Below, piece after piece: positions 49,029 to 60,300 of a stretch of DNA of 64,000 nt. The notes below the pieces were generated by a model. The model saw only the letters and a program-made list of their open reading frames with translations, searched no databases and was not told where the DNA came from. Made by a program: the position numbers and the translations under genes. Positions within the stretch are counted from its first letter, which is position 1, and each line of letters opens with the position of its first letter. The stretch lies in NCBI RefSeq assembly GCF_019578655.1, contig NC_063257.1, positions 3,286,001 to 3,350,000 of the forward strand, written 5' to 3'. Source of the DNA: Ricinus communis (lineage: Eukaryota; Streptophyta; Magnoliopsida; Malpighiales; Euphorbiaceae).

Positions 49029-51335
49029 CTAAGACGAAACTAAGTCTGAGCTCAGTCTTGTAGCTACTATAGGACTCTTCACAGTGTGTTTACCTTCGTC
49101 ATCAACCCAGCTAAGATATCCAAAAATTATACTTTCTTTAAGCATTGTTGGACCTTCTATCACTAATTTGTAACTTAGCTTCTCGTTCTTGGCTTTGAAC
49201 TCCAATTTGTCTGGAACGACACTGACCTTTAATCCATTAATGGGTGTCAAATTTGCAGTGTAAGTTGACATTCCTTCTCCAACATTGGTCACTGTCCTGT
49301 GAAATTCTTGCACTGTGGAACTTTTAGAGACGTTCGAGTTGAAGAAGGCAATAAAAGAGGGGTAATTAAGGTCCAGAGATGGTGAAGAACAATCATTAGA
49401 AGATGACCTTGTGATAATTTGGATTTGTTTTTCAGTGAAGTTTAATGCGCAGAGGAGTTTCACATAATCAGTTGACTTCAGGTCATAAATAAGACCAGGG
49501 TCTAGTGCTTTGCTAGGATTAACCTGACCAGCACCCATGTCTAAAGGACTCGCAGGCTGATTATTATTGCCAATGTCTTTGATAGGCCCAGGAGTGTGAT
49601 CCATTGTAACAACAGTAGTCATCATCGCAGACCTGATTGCGGCCGGGCTCCAATCTGGGTGTGCATTCTTCAAAAGTGCTGCCACTCCTGCTGCATGTGG
49701 GCAAGACATGGATGTTCCTGACAATATATTGAAGTTGCTAAACAGTGGTTTAGAATTGAGGCGCATCACCTCGATGTTTTGAGGCCATGCAGCTAAGATT
49801 AAAGAGCCAGGACCCATAATATCAGGTTTCATGACATATGGACAACTTGGTGATGGTCCTCTAGAGCTGTAACTAGCAAGACTTGGAGCTGATTTAATAC
49901 CGAAATTTGTTTTCTGAAACTCCATGCTTGCTTGTGGGCTCGTGCTGCTGTTGATGAAATCTTTGATAGTTTCTCCATCTTTTGGACTTACAAAAATGGC
50001 TGGAAACCCACTTTGAATGAATAATTCGAGATCTGTAAAATTCGTTATGAAGATACCTCCACTGATATTCACTTTCCTCAGGTTATCAAATTGGTCATCT
50101 AAGGAAGCATTCTTGTCTTCGCACACCACGATTTTTTTACCAACCTTATTCAATTCCTTTGAATCGAGACAAGAATCCAAGAAAACAATTGGAACCTGGC
50201 TAGAAGAATAATTTCCAGGATAGAGAGCTGAGCCAGTGACTGAAGCACCATTTTCGAGTGTCACAGTTGCACTAAATTCACGGTCTACAGTACCAGCAGC
50301 AACAGTTAGCACCCAGGGAATACCATTGTGTAATGTCTCAAGATAAGGACCTTCATTCCCTGCAGAAGTGGACACAAATATGTTCTTCTCAGCAGCAGCA
50401 AATGTGGCCAATGCAATAGGGTCGTCGTACAAAGGAACGCCATCCAAGCCCAAAGAAATGGACACGACATCAACTCCATCAATAATTGCTTGATCAATTG
50501 CAGCAATTATATCAGCAGTATAAGCACCTTCATCCCAAAGAGCTTTGTACATGGCCACATGTGCTTTAGGGGCCACACCACTAGCAGTTCCTGACGCATA
50601 GCCAAAGAAAGAAGCACCTTGCACAAAATTCCCAGCCGCAGTACTCGAAGTGTGGGTCCCATGGCCATCTGTGTCACGCGTTGAATTCATAGATACGGTG
50701 CCGTTAGTCTTGGCAATTAGAGCTTTGTTGAAAAATCTAGCTCCAATCAGCTTCTTGTTACACAACGAAGTATTGAATTCGGTACCACTTTCACATTCTC
50801 CTTTCCATCTTTTTGGAATTTCTGAAATTCCATTGTCACTGTAGCTCTCACTTTCCGGCCATATACCTGTATCCACCACTCCTATAATCACATCTTCACC
50901 GAAATTCGTGGGTTGCCATGCCCCTGAATTGCCAGTGAGGCCAAGAAATGTAGGCGAACGAGTTGTGTCAAGTTTAACAGGTAAGTCTCTAATGGAAGAA
51001 ATGTATCCTGGAGTGTTTTTCAATGCCTCAAGCTCAGAAAGAGAGAGATGAGCACTAAAACCATTGATAACGTGAGTGTAAGAATAAAGAAGTTTAGAAG
51101 AGAAAGGTCGTGCAGGAGTAGTATTAATGGTGTTTCTGCTGTTAGAGACAGCAAAAGCAGAAGAAAGAGTGGCCAAGTACCAGCTATGATGGCTAGAAAA
51201 GACTTCGGGCATGGCAGATAAATCCATGTGAACGATATAATTGTCTGTTTCTGCTAATGTGGGGATGATGAAGAGCCAGAAAGTTATAAAAGAAAGCCAT
51301 AAGAAAGAGAGAATACTATTGTAATGTGAAGCCAT
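49029..51335 (-). CDS. Subtilisin-like serine protease, SBT1 class (SBT1.9 / tomato SBT3-like), upstream paralogue
   Basis: A single exon of 768 aa that aligns with its neighbour along the full length, so it is a tandem duplicate. A signal peptide (about 1-28) precedes the I9 prodomain (YIVHMDLSAMPEVF onward), with maturation expected near DTTRSPTFLGL (123-133). Catalytic residues are D155 (GVVDTGIWPES), H225 (GHGTHTSSTAAGN), N327 (SAGNEGP) and S542 (SGTSMSCPH). The PA-type insertion and the fn3-like C-terminal domain (RTVTNVGEGMSTY) are present. The active site is intact. One oddity is that the conserved KPDIMAPG motif reads KPDIMGPG here, with Gly for Ala. Many N-x-S/T sequons fit a secreted glycoprotein. 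The two copies differ most in the PA region and the linker after the prodomain, where substrate preference could have diverged; that is inference. Confidence 0.95.
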   Translation of the reverse strand: MASHYNSILSFLWLSFITFWLFIIPTLAETDNYIVHMDLSAMPEVFSSHHSWYLATLSSAFAVSNSRNTINTTPARPFSSKLLYSYTHVINGFSAHLSLSELEALKNTPGYISSIRDLPVKLDTTRSPTFLGLTGNSGAWQPTNFGEDVIIGVVDTGIWPESESYSDNGISEIPKRWKGECESGTEFNTSLCNKKLIGARFFNKALIAKTNGTVSMNSTRDTDGHGTHTSSTAAGNFVQGASFFGYASGTASGVAPKAHVAMYKALWDEGAYTADIIAAIDQAIIDGVDVVSISLGLDGVPLYDDPIALATFAAAEKNIFVSTSAGNEGPYLETLHNGIPWVLTVAAGTVDREFSATVTLENGASVTGSALYPGNYSSSQVPIVFLDSCLDSKELNKVGKKIVVCEDKNASLDDQFDNLRKVNISGGIFITNFTDLELFIQSGFPAIFVSPKDGETIKDFINSSTSPQASMEFQKTNFGIKSAPSLASYSSRGPSPSCPYVMKPDIMGPGSLILAAWPQNIEVMRLNSKPLFSNFNILSGTSMSCPHAAGVAALLKNAHPDWSPAAIRSAMMTTVVTMDHTPGPIKDIGNNNQPASPLDMGAGQVNPSKALDPGLIYDLKSTDYVKLLCALNFTEKQIQIITRSSSNDCSSPSLDLNYPSFIAFFNSNVSKSSTVQEFHRTVTNVGEGMSTYTANLTPINGLKVSVVPDKLEFKAKNEKLSYKLVIEGPTMLKESIIFGYLSWVDDEGKHTVKSPIVATRLSSDLVSS

Positions 51336-51387
51336 TGATGAGCAATGGAAAGATTTGATATTTTAATAGAATAGTGTAAAATTGTGT

Positions 51388-51397
51388 GCTTATATAG
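51388..51397 (-). promoter_or_regulatory. TATA box of the 49.0-kb subtilase
   Basis: The minus strand reads CTATATAAGC about 55-60 bp upstream of the ATG. Position and sequence parallel the TATA box of the paralogue. Confidence 0.6.
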
Positions 51398-54084
51398 AGC
51401 TTGAAGCTGCAGATACTCTTCACATTTTTAAATATTTCTTTCCATATTTTTCTCCAAATTGCCTTTTTTTCTTCTTTAAATTAATTACTCATTCTTCTAA
51501 TCAATAATCTGCGAATTACATTCATATATATAAATATTTCTAGCTTTGTGATTTTTCACGTTTGGACTAAAGTTCATGCTTAGGAAATATCGATTATACA
51601 TCTGGTCTATGAGGTCATTCATACTTTCGTACTTTTCTTAAAAACAAATTCATAGTTTCATACTCTGTCGAGGAAGAAAAGTATAGTCTTAAAACTATTC
51701 TTTTCTCTTATAGGGCAAGAGTTAGGGAAAAAGCTATTAACTTAATATTTTCATATTAACTGAACCGTACTTACTTTTTATTTTTCATTTTTGTTGATTA
51801 AAAGTCAAATTAATCATAAAGAAACCATCCACTTAGATATCGCTTTTCAATTATTTAAAATTAAAAATATAATTAATATAATATAAAAAACTGATAAATT
51901 AACCATTAGCGAGCCGGTGCTTGAGAACCAACAACCTCGTGATCAAGAGCCGATTAGTTGACTAAAGTAAATTCACATAAAAATATATTAGATATATTTT
52001 TTTTAGATGTTTTGATTTCTTAAGTAAAAGTTTGAAAATATAAACAAAAAACTGAAAATGAAAAAAAATAAAAATCTAAACTTAAATTATTAAATCTATA
52101 ACCCAAAATCCGGTGGATACTGATTTGATTGAACTTTATTTTATTGAACTCTAGACCAACCGATGTAAAATCATTGTATTTATTACATCCATCCTAAAAA
52201 TATATCTACAGTGTTACATGGAGTTTGATATAAATGTAAATATGGATTAATTAGCATAACTCAAAGAGTGGAGGCTATACTTTTAGTTATTAAGCCTCGT
52301 ACCAATCAGATTAGGCATAATTATGCCGTCAATTAGGCCAATCTTGTTGTTTTGTCATAATAGACACATCATCCTGTACGATTTGAGCCCATCCATGTTG
52401 CGCTCGACTTGGGTTTCATTTCCAAACACCCCAGAAAAAGATTTGCTGTGATTAATTAGCATGAATGAGGTTGACACTCATCAGGAAATTGAAGCTTATA
52501 AGAAATGGAATGTCCTTACGGTTAAGATAGTGGAGAATTGGTGTGTGAGTATGGACCGCCTTAATTAATGGTGCCCAAGCACATCTTCGCGTGCAAAAAA
52601 AGTTCAAGCTATCAAAACAAAACTGTCCTTATCATTCCTCAAAGTGAAGTTATAGTTGGCAAAATTTCTTGTACAAAAATTGAATCTCACTTGAGAAATG
52701 GTTCGGATTGGAGCTTCGAGCCCACCACCATGTGCAAGTTAAATATTAAGGACTTCTCTTAATATTACATGTTGGGTAGCCATGTGGTAGGATCATTTAC
52801 AACTTGTTACAATTGGATGCCTTCCAAAAATCGGTAATATTGATTGATAGTGATTTTTTTATAAAAAAATTCTTATTTAAACTTGATATATATCACTATT
52901 AATAGTAGAGTGACATGTATATATGAGTGTTTTGTACTTTAATATTAGATAATTGACATATATTTCATCATTTAGAACTAATAAATATGTGTTAATCATT
53001 TATCGGTTTGATTTAAAAAAGGAAAATGAAAAAAAATGACAAGCTTTAGTAATTTGTCTTCTGCTTAAAGCTCAAATGGTATAGGCCATTTTTATTAAGA
53101 AATTAAAAATAAAAAAAGGGAATCGACGCCAAATTAATCTTTATTGCGGAAAGTTGTTGTAATGATGTTTGATTGCCAACACTGTTGGCATAGGTCTAAA
53201 AAAGATTAGTGCAAAGTGTACGCAATATATATTACTTGGGAGATTACCCTTGGTAATTTTGATGGAAAATAAAAGCTGAAAAAGGAAAGTAAAAGAAAAA
53301 AACAAACATAATTAGTCTAGGTAATTTTCATATAATAATTTCTCCCATAATGTGCATGCGAAAAAGAAGCAAAAAAAAAAAAAAGATATATTGAAGGGGT
53401 GAACACTAATTGTTAAAGATGAGTTTTATTTATTGATAGTAAAAATTTAGGGAAGATTGTTTGGTTGCATGTCGCTTCAATTCTTTCTGAGGTTAAAGGT
53501 AACAAAACATTGGCAAGAAAACTAGAAAAAAAACGAATCATTTTCAAAGCTATTGTTATTCAAGGAATAAAAGATAGAAGCGTGATCATGCAAGTGTTTT
53601 GTGTAGGCACACATTGCACATTAATAATTCAATAAAATTGTGGGTCGTGATGTGGGCGTTTTATACCTTTCTCATTTATTACAACTGGTCTGCCGTTAGT
53701 TTAAGCTACAAAATGAAGGAGAAGTTGAACTTGATTTCAGCTTTATGTTTGTTTGTTTTTTTGTCTTTCAAGACATCATCAATAATCCGTGGATTGATTA
53801 GACTGTTGATTTTACTAAATTTTCCTCAGAAGAATTAAATGGATCATAGCAAATTTTGTTTGAAATCAAACTATTTTATATACAATCTTTGATAGCAACT
53901 TGTGAATAAATTTTAGGTCTTTTCTTTTAGTAAATATCAATAGAAGTTGGTAAATATTAATTATTACAAATTAATAAATGTATGTTAATTATTTATTGGT
54001 TTAATAATAATATAATTCAATAATTTTATATTTTCTCAGCAGAAAGTTGTGTAAAATCCATTATTTTTGGCATTCAAATTTCAA

Positions 54085-55180
54085 CTAAATTTGAAGTCAT
54101 CCTTCTGTAAAGGTAAGATAATATACATATAGTTGTCACGTTGTAACAAATAAATAGTATTATTGGTGGTGTTGTTTTTTAATGAGTTGGGTTTTACAAA
54201 ACGAACCACTGCAAGAAAATGTAAAAAAAAAAAAGCAAGCAGTAAACAAACCATCAGCAATTCCTATCCCTTAGAAGATAAGGCAAATAAAATGGGTTCA
54301 TCAGTTTCCTAGAGGTCAGTTTAGAAACTATTTTGTGCTTTGTAAGGGCATGCAGCCTTACATGTCCCCTTCATGCATGGGTCCTTCTCTTACAAGAGAT
54401 ATCCCATCTTTCAATTATTAAAGTTCTTTGTTTTTATATTATTATATATATACACACACACGTCACTTGAGTAAAAAGAATATTCATCCATGTCCGCAAC
54501 TAAATGGAGATGGTAAGCTTCTTTTTCTTACCAGTGTCTGGATTAAAACCTTAAATTGAAGCAGTGGATTTTCAATTTTAAAATAACTGTAAAATCACAA
54601 ACGTCTGTGAGGGGATAGGTTCCAAATGGATATATCTTTTTCTTTTGAATTAATTAATTAAACCAAATCGAGTCTTGTACTCTTGCTTTCTTTCTCCATA
54701 AAATTCCAAGGTGGAATGGAAACTGTTGGTGGAGAAGGAAGGTTTACCGTCCACGGCAAAGGGTCAATAAAGTTATAACATCCAAACAAGGTCTTCCATG
54801 TATATGCATCTGTATAACTAAGTTAAATTAAATCTCAGGTCACGCCTCCTTGGTGGAAAATAATTATAAGGAAGACTCAATGTAGCAAGATAATTTCTAG
54901 GTCACTGTCAAAGTTAAGTTTTAGGACAATCATCATTTAACATCAACAGTTAACGTTTAATATTACCAGTACTGTTTCATAGTTTACTTCTGAAATAGGA
55001 AATGCTAATCCTCCCGTCCGCCATATGTTCATAACAAGTTTATCATTTGAATTCCCATAAGTTAAATAGCAAGAATTAGTTATCTTTATAATATAATCCA
55101 TCTATTAACTAGAGCTATTATATAATTATCAATCGGGGTAGAGAAAAACCTTTTTTCTCCCCACATAAGTCCCGTAATTT
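54085..55180. repeat. Duplicated non-coding block, copy A
   Basis: Colinear matches to 57935-59115 include CCTTAGAAGA(T/C)AAGGCAA, AAATGGGTTCATC, GGCATGCAGCCTTA, GGGTCCTTCTCTTA, AAGAGATATCCCATC, TTCAATTATTAAAGTT, GGAGAAGGAAGGTT, TATGTTCATA and CTATTAACTAGAGCT. Order and strand are the same and the offset is about 3.85-3.9 kb. Intervening filler differs between copies. Confidence 0.75.
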
Positions 55181-56544
55181 GATTTGTATATTGATTCTTG
55201 ATTTTGAAGATATTCACTTTCCTGATAAGAAAATATAAATAAAAATACTATACGTCTAGTCTCTAATTAGATATCAATAGGTGCAGTACCATTTAACCTA
55301 AATGAATCTATTTGATGAATAATGGCCCTTCTCACATTCAAATATATTTTGCATGGAAAGCTAATATCAATGTGAACTTTGGACTGATAATTCCTCAGAC
55401 GTGGACAAATGGAATTGCAGCCAAGAGCCAACCGATCCGAACTACCCATCTTTCACGGCTTTGTTTACTAATGAAGCCAGCTCTTGAATAAAGAACTTTA
55501 GCAAGGCTGTCACCGGAAAGAAAAAGAAATGTTGCTAAAAAGCCATGCATCTGCAAAATCAGAATTTGGAAGCCATTGTTTTGAGCCTTCTCCTAGCACG
55601 CACTCCAGTAACATTCATAATCAGAAATTAACGTAGAATGGGTGTAGATGCACTTCAATGAAGCTATTATTATATTATTTAAAATTATAATTAACATATA
55701 TTTTAAAATTTTATTTTTAATTTGATAAATAATTTTGAAGTACCAACATAAAATATTTAAAAGGTATTTGACTTATAAGGCTTTAAAGTAAGATCCGTTA
55801 AGAATAGGCTTTGCACCTCTCTTTACCTTTACTTGAAATGACAACTATGCCATCGAAAAACCATTCACATCCAAAATGGGCTTTCTCCTTGAAACTACAA
55901 ACAGATTTATGAATAAAATTGGCTGCTTAGGGCCACAAGCCCAAGTATTGGGTGTCCGAAACCCTAATGCCCTATTTGGATTGTTATATCCTGGATTCGG
56001 ATACGGGTACACGATGCATTATGTACCCGAGACTAAACACACGTTCGTGTTAATAGTTAATTAAGTTAAGCATTTTTGTAATTATAAAATTGAACTTGTA
56101 ATATGATTAAATATTTAATTAGTTAAAGGACATAAACAAACTAATACCGTAAATTTAAATTCATTGCAAGACACATCAATTATTATATTCTAAAATAACT
56201 CTTTTACTGCATTCCAACTTCTCATTTTATATTAAATACTACTACTAATTTTATTATTATATTTTAATTTTAATTTTTTATATTTTAGTATATTTTATAA
56301 TTCTTTTCACATAAATTTATTTTCTAATAATATGCTAGTATGAAAATACTATATATTAAAATTAAAAGAGTTTTAATCAAAATAATTAAAATAAATATAG
56401 AGAAAAGTAATTTTATATTTTTAAAATATAAATAATATTATTTTTATCATTTTTTCCTTTCTTATTTTAATCCCAAACATCACCGTTATAATTTAAATTT
56501 ATAAAATGACTTCTAGATTCATATGTTATAAATTATAGGTTCAT

Positions 56545-56568
56545 CATATATATATATATATATATATA
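56545..56568. repeat. (AT)n microsatellite
   Basis: About 12 AT units just left of the periodic array. Confidence 0.9.
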
Positions 56569-56649
56569 CTTGAGGTTTATAGATTATAGTTTAGAAATTC
56601 ATAAATTAAATAAAAACATATTCACATCTTAAGATAGGTTCATTAATAA

Positions 56650-57130
56650 AAATTAATAAATTTATAGTTTATGTTTAATGAATCTAACACTAATAACATA
56701 TGAATATACACTTTATAGGTAATGAACTTAAGAATTATGTTTAATAAATCTGACACTAATAATAGATGAATATACACTTTATAAGTAATGAACCTAAAAT
56801 TTATATTTAATGAATTTGAAGTTTATATTTAATGAACCTGAATTAATAGCAGATGAATATACATTTTAAAAGTAATGAACCTGACACTAATAATAAATGA
56901 ATATACACTTTATAGATAATGAATCTAAAAGTTATTTTAATAAATCTAACACTAATAATAGATGAATATACACTTTATAAGTAATGAACTTGAAGTTTAT
57001 GTGTAATGAACCTGAACTAATAACAGATGAATATACACTTTATAAGTAATGAATTTGAAATTTATGTTTAATGAATCCGACACTAATAATTGATAAATAT
57101 ACACTTTATAAGTAATGAACATGCTGCTTG
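56650..57130. repeat. Diverged tandem array, about 66-bp unit made of three 22-bp modules
   Basis: GAATATACACTTTATA-type modules start at 56702, 56768, 56855, 56899, 56964, 57029 and 57095. Spacings are 66, 87, 44, 65, 65 and 66, which are all close to multiples of 22. Between them alternate TAATGAACCTGACACTAATAA-like and TAATGAACTTGAAGTTTATG-like modules. The array is AT-rich with no sustained reading frame. Confidence 0.8.
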
Positions 57131-57399
57131 TGTAAAAAATAAATTAATACAGATTAAATAATAAATTCATCATCAATAAATTATAAGTTCATTAAATATA
57201 CATTTGAGGTTCATATAATATAATACATTCATAATTTGAAAAGTAAATTTATTGCTAAAAACGACAATTAGTAGAAAAAAATGATACATAAGTCTTTTTT
57301 TTTTATTTTTTAATATTGTATTTTATAATAAATAATAAAAAATTAAAATCTATTAACTATTATTAAATTTTTTAACTTTTGAATAATAATATAATTAAT

Positions 57400-57600
57400 A
57401 TTTAATATAAAATAAAGTCAATTTTAAAAGTTAATACTTAATAAAATTATTAATTTACCAATATCAAATATAAAACTGTATTATGAAATTTATAATTAAC
57501 TAGCTTGAGACACAATTATTTTATTGTTCAAAAAATCATATAAAATCAAAAGAAATAAAAAAAACTAAATACAATTGAGAAAGCAAACAAATAAAAATAT
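57400..57600. repeat. Dispersed AT-rich repeat, copy 2
   Basis: It shares AAAAGTTAATA, TTATTAATTTACCAA(A)TATCAAATATAAAA and a following TTATAATTAA stretch with 11.19-11.35 kb, in the same order. Confidence 0.5.
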
Positions 57601-57934
57601 ATTTTTAAAAATTCTTTACTGTGTACGTGCGCTAGTCCTAAATCAAAAAAATGTTACAAAATAAAATTTGTCAATCTGCCGCACATGTTAAATAGGTCAT
57701 ATACATGTGCTATGTGTACCTCGTTCCATGATATAATTTGCAGACCTTTTTGCTTCAGTCTCCAAGTAAAAATACTTTAACCTTTCTATAAAAGAACAGA
57801 GCACATAGACTATTGCTATTTTCTTCATCCATTAATTTTATATTTTTCCACCTAAAATTCCATTATCATATTTGATTTAAAGTTAAAGTCAGCTACTTTT
57901 ATTTTCTTAATATTTGCCCTTCCTAACCATTCTT

Positions 57935-59115
57935 CAATTTGTCATGTCATCCTTATGTTAAAGGTGAGATAATATTTGATACCAGTTTGTTAAAAGAATT
58001 GTATAAGAAGTAGTATTGATATTGTTGTTGCTGTTGAATGAGTTGGAGTTCGTAAAAGGAAATGTTGCAAGTAAACGTAGGAAAGCATCCACAAGATTCC
58101 TACCCCTTAGAAGACAAGGCAATTAAAATGGGTTCATCTATTTCGAAAGGTCAGTTTGGAAACAATTTTTGAGAATCCACTCTCTGTGCTTTTGTAAAGG
58201 CATGCAGCCTTAGACGTACCCTTCATGGGTCCTTCTCTTAAAAGAGATATCCCATCCTTCAATTATTAAAGTTGTTTTTGGTTTCTATCTCTTTGACAAG
58301 AGATGATAATCGACGGAATGATTTGCCTACTCCGGAGATATTCCATCTATTTATACTTAATTGTTGAATGTGTAATAAATATTTTCAATGTGTTCTCTTG
58401 TACAACAAAAGCTAATACATATATAATATGATGGAGGAAGAAACTGTTGATGGAGAAGGAAGGTTCATTTTTCACACCAAAGGGTCATATATAAAGTTTT
58501 AGTATCTAAATAAGATCTTCCACCTGCGTCTTTATTAACTAAATTAAATTAAACATTAATTCAAATCTCCTTTGTGGAAAGTAAATACAAGTCAGTAAGG
58601 CAAAATAAATTTAGATTAAGGTTTAACTTTTTAAGTATTATTTATTCTATTCCATACTAATTGTCTTTTTCTTTTTTTCAAATTAAAAAAAATTCATATT
58701 ATCTATCATTCTTATATATTCAATACAATATTAATATTTCTTTTTTCAATTTTTTTTCTTGTACTGAAATAGGCGTAATAAATCTTATAATATTTATAAA
58801 AGGGTAATTGGATATAATTTGGTTATTTTTTTTATAATTAAGCTATTTAAATTAAGTCTATTAAATGCTGTCTTAATCTAAATGAACTACTAAAAAGTGA
58901 TAATTAATATGAAAGAAAGAGTATAATTTTCAGTACTCTTTCATCGTTAAAGTCTCCCAGTATATGTTCATAGCAAGTTTATGATTTGGTTTCCCACAAG
59001 TTAAGAAATAATTATCTCTACAGTCCTTCTATTAACTAGAGCTTATATGTTTATTAATTAGGATAGAGGAAGACCATTTTTTCCACTACTTAGAAGACGT
59101 ACATCACTGAATTAA
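57935..59115. repeat. Duplicated non-coding block, copy B
   Basis: The second copy of 54085-55180, in the same orientation; see that entry for matched blocks. It stops within about 20 bp of the left terminus of the 59133-63201 transposon. Confidence 0.75.
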
Positions 59116-59480
59116 ATTACATTTTTTTGCAATAGGGATGGCAATGGATCCTGGACCCGACCCGGATCCGTTTTCACAGATATAGATCTTAAAATTTTGG
59201 ACCCGACGGATCCGGGTCGGATCCGGATCCTGCTTTGAAAAAACGGATCTGGATCCGGATTCGTTTACCCATTTACCCGTTTAATTTATAATTTCAATAT
59301 TTTTTATATTGAATCTGATTGTCTGAGACTCTAATAACAACTCTAACTTAAGCCCAACATCTCAAAAGCCCTAAACCCTAAATTCTCTAATTCTAACTTC
59401 CCTCTCTAGTACTCTGTAGAGTGTAGTGTAGACTCTAGAATTCTGTATTGCTTCATGCGAATCTGCCGCTTATGCCTTCT

Positions 59481-59604
59481 CCTCCATTGAAGCCAACAGT
59501 TCACTCTCTCTCCTCCATTGAAGCCAACATTTCAGTCTCTCTCCTCCATTGAAGCCAACAATTCAGTCTCTCTCTTCCATTGAAGTCAGTTCGTGAGTTC
59601 TGTT
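59481..59604 (+). repeat. 31-bp tandem repeat, four copies, in the hAT leader
   Basis: CC(or CT)TCCATTGAAG(C/T)CA units start at 59481, 59512, 59543 and 59574, an exact 31-bp period. Each of the first three is followed by ACA-TTCA-TCTCTCT. The last copy is degenerate. Confidence 0.9.
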
Positions 59605-60067
59605 CGTGAGTTCAATTCGTGAAACAATTTACAGTATTTTTTTTTCTTTATGCATAACTGAATATCAATTTATCAATCAATTGGTTTAATTTTTTATGAA
59701 TCAATTCTTAATTTGTATGAATAATTTTGAAAAATCGGGTTAATTAATAATCTTTACAGATATGGGAAAAGGGGTTTTATGCTTTTATTAAAAAATTGAA
59801 ATCCTTTTTTGTTGAATGCTGATGTTCGTGACTCTATGTTAATTGATGTTCGTAATTTTTATTGAATTAAGGTTCGTGACTTTTGGTTAATTTATCATCC
59901 ATTGGTTTGTTTTATAATAGATTTATAATGTTCATGAGTTCATAGGCTTAATAATGTTGATTTAGCTAAATATTAAGTTGTGAAAATAATGTCAGACAAT
60001 AGCCGAAATTCTGCCGACTTGCCGAGCAATTGAAATTTAAGTATAATATTTCAGTCTTTACTTTGAA

Positions 60068-60148
60068 GGCTTAATAATGTCAGACAATAGGCTTAATAAT
60101 GTCAGACAATAGGCTTAATAATGTCAAACAATAGGCTTAATAATGTTG
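60068..60148 (+). repeat. 22-bp tandem repeat, four copies, in the hAT leader
   Basis: GGCTTAATAATGTCAGACAA units start at 60068, 60090, 60112 and 60134. The third has one substitution and the fourth is truncated. Related single copies lie near 59946 and 59991. Confidence 0.92.
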
Positions 60149-60300
60149 TATAACAATAATATCTTTACTCTTAAAGATATATGTTAATAATAATGATGTA
60201 TAACATTTCAGTCTTCATATTAATTTTTTTTACGTGAGCTCATATTAATTATTATTGGAAATCAATTTTAAATTGTTGACCTTTATAATATTTCCAGTTT

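Larger units (their letters stand above)
51336..59132. other. Intergenic, repeat-rich region upstream of the second subtilase
   Basis: It starts with the subtilase promoter. It then holds short AT-rich dispersed repeats (about 52.92-53.02 and 53.96-54.02 kb), a non-coding block duplicated at 54.09-55.18 and 57.94-59.12 kb, a 22/66-bp periodic array at 56.65-57.13 kb and a second copy of the 11.2-kb repeat at 57.4-57.6 kb. Reading frames are short and unrecognised, including a 60-codon minus-strand frame at 55267-55449. Confidence 0.6.

Noticed and set aside
35395..51335. RALF34 prohormone and two subtilases nearby as a peptide-processing cluster
   Set aside because: The RRSL site in RALFs is cut by S1P (SBT6.1), a different subtilase class. 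Genes 7-14 kb apart with another gene between them are ordinary plant neighbours.
55267..55449. 60-codon minus-strand frame beginning MGSSDRLALGC
   Set aside because: It matches no family I recognise, has no clear promoter or splice sites, and lies in repeat-rich DNA. A gene remnant cannot be excluded.
56650..57130. CRISPR-like array
   Set aside because: The spacing is regular, but the intervening segments are themselves repeats, not unique spacers, and the genome is plant nuclear.
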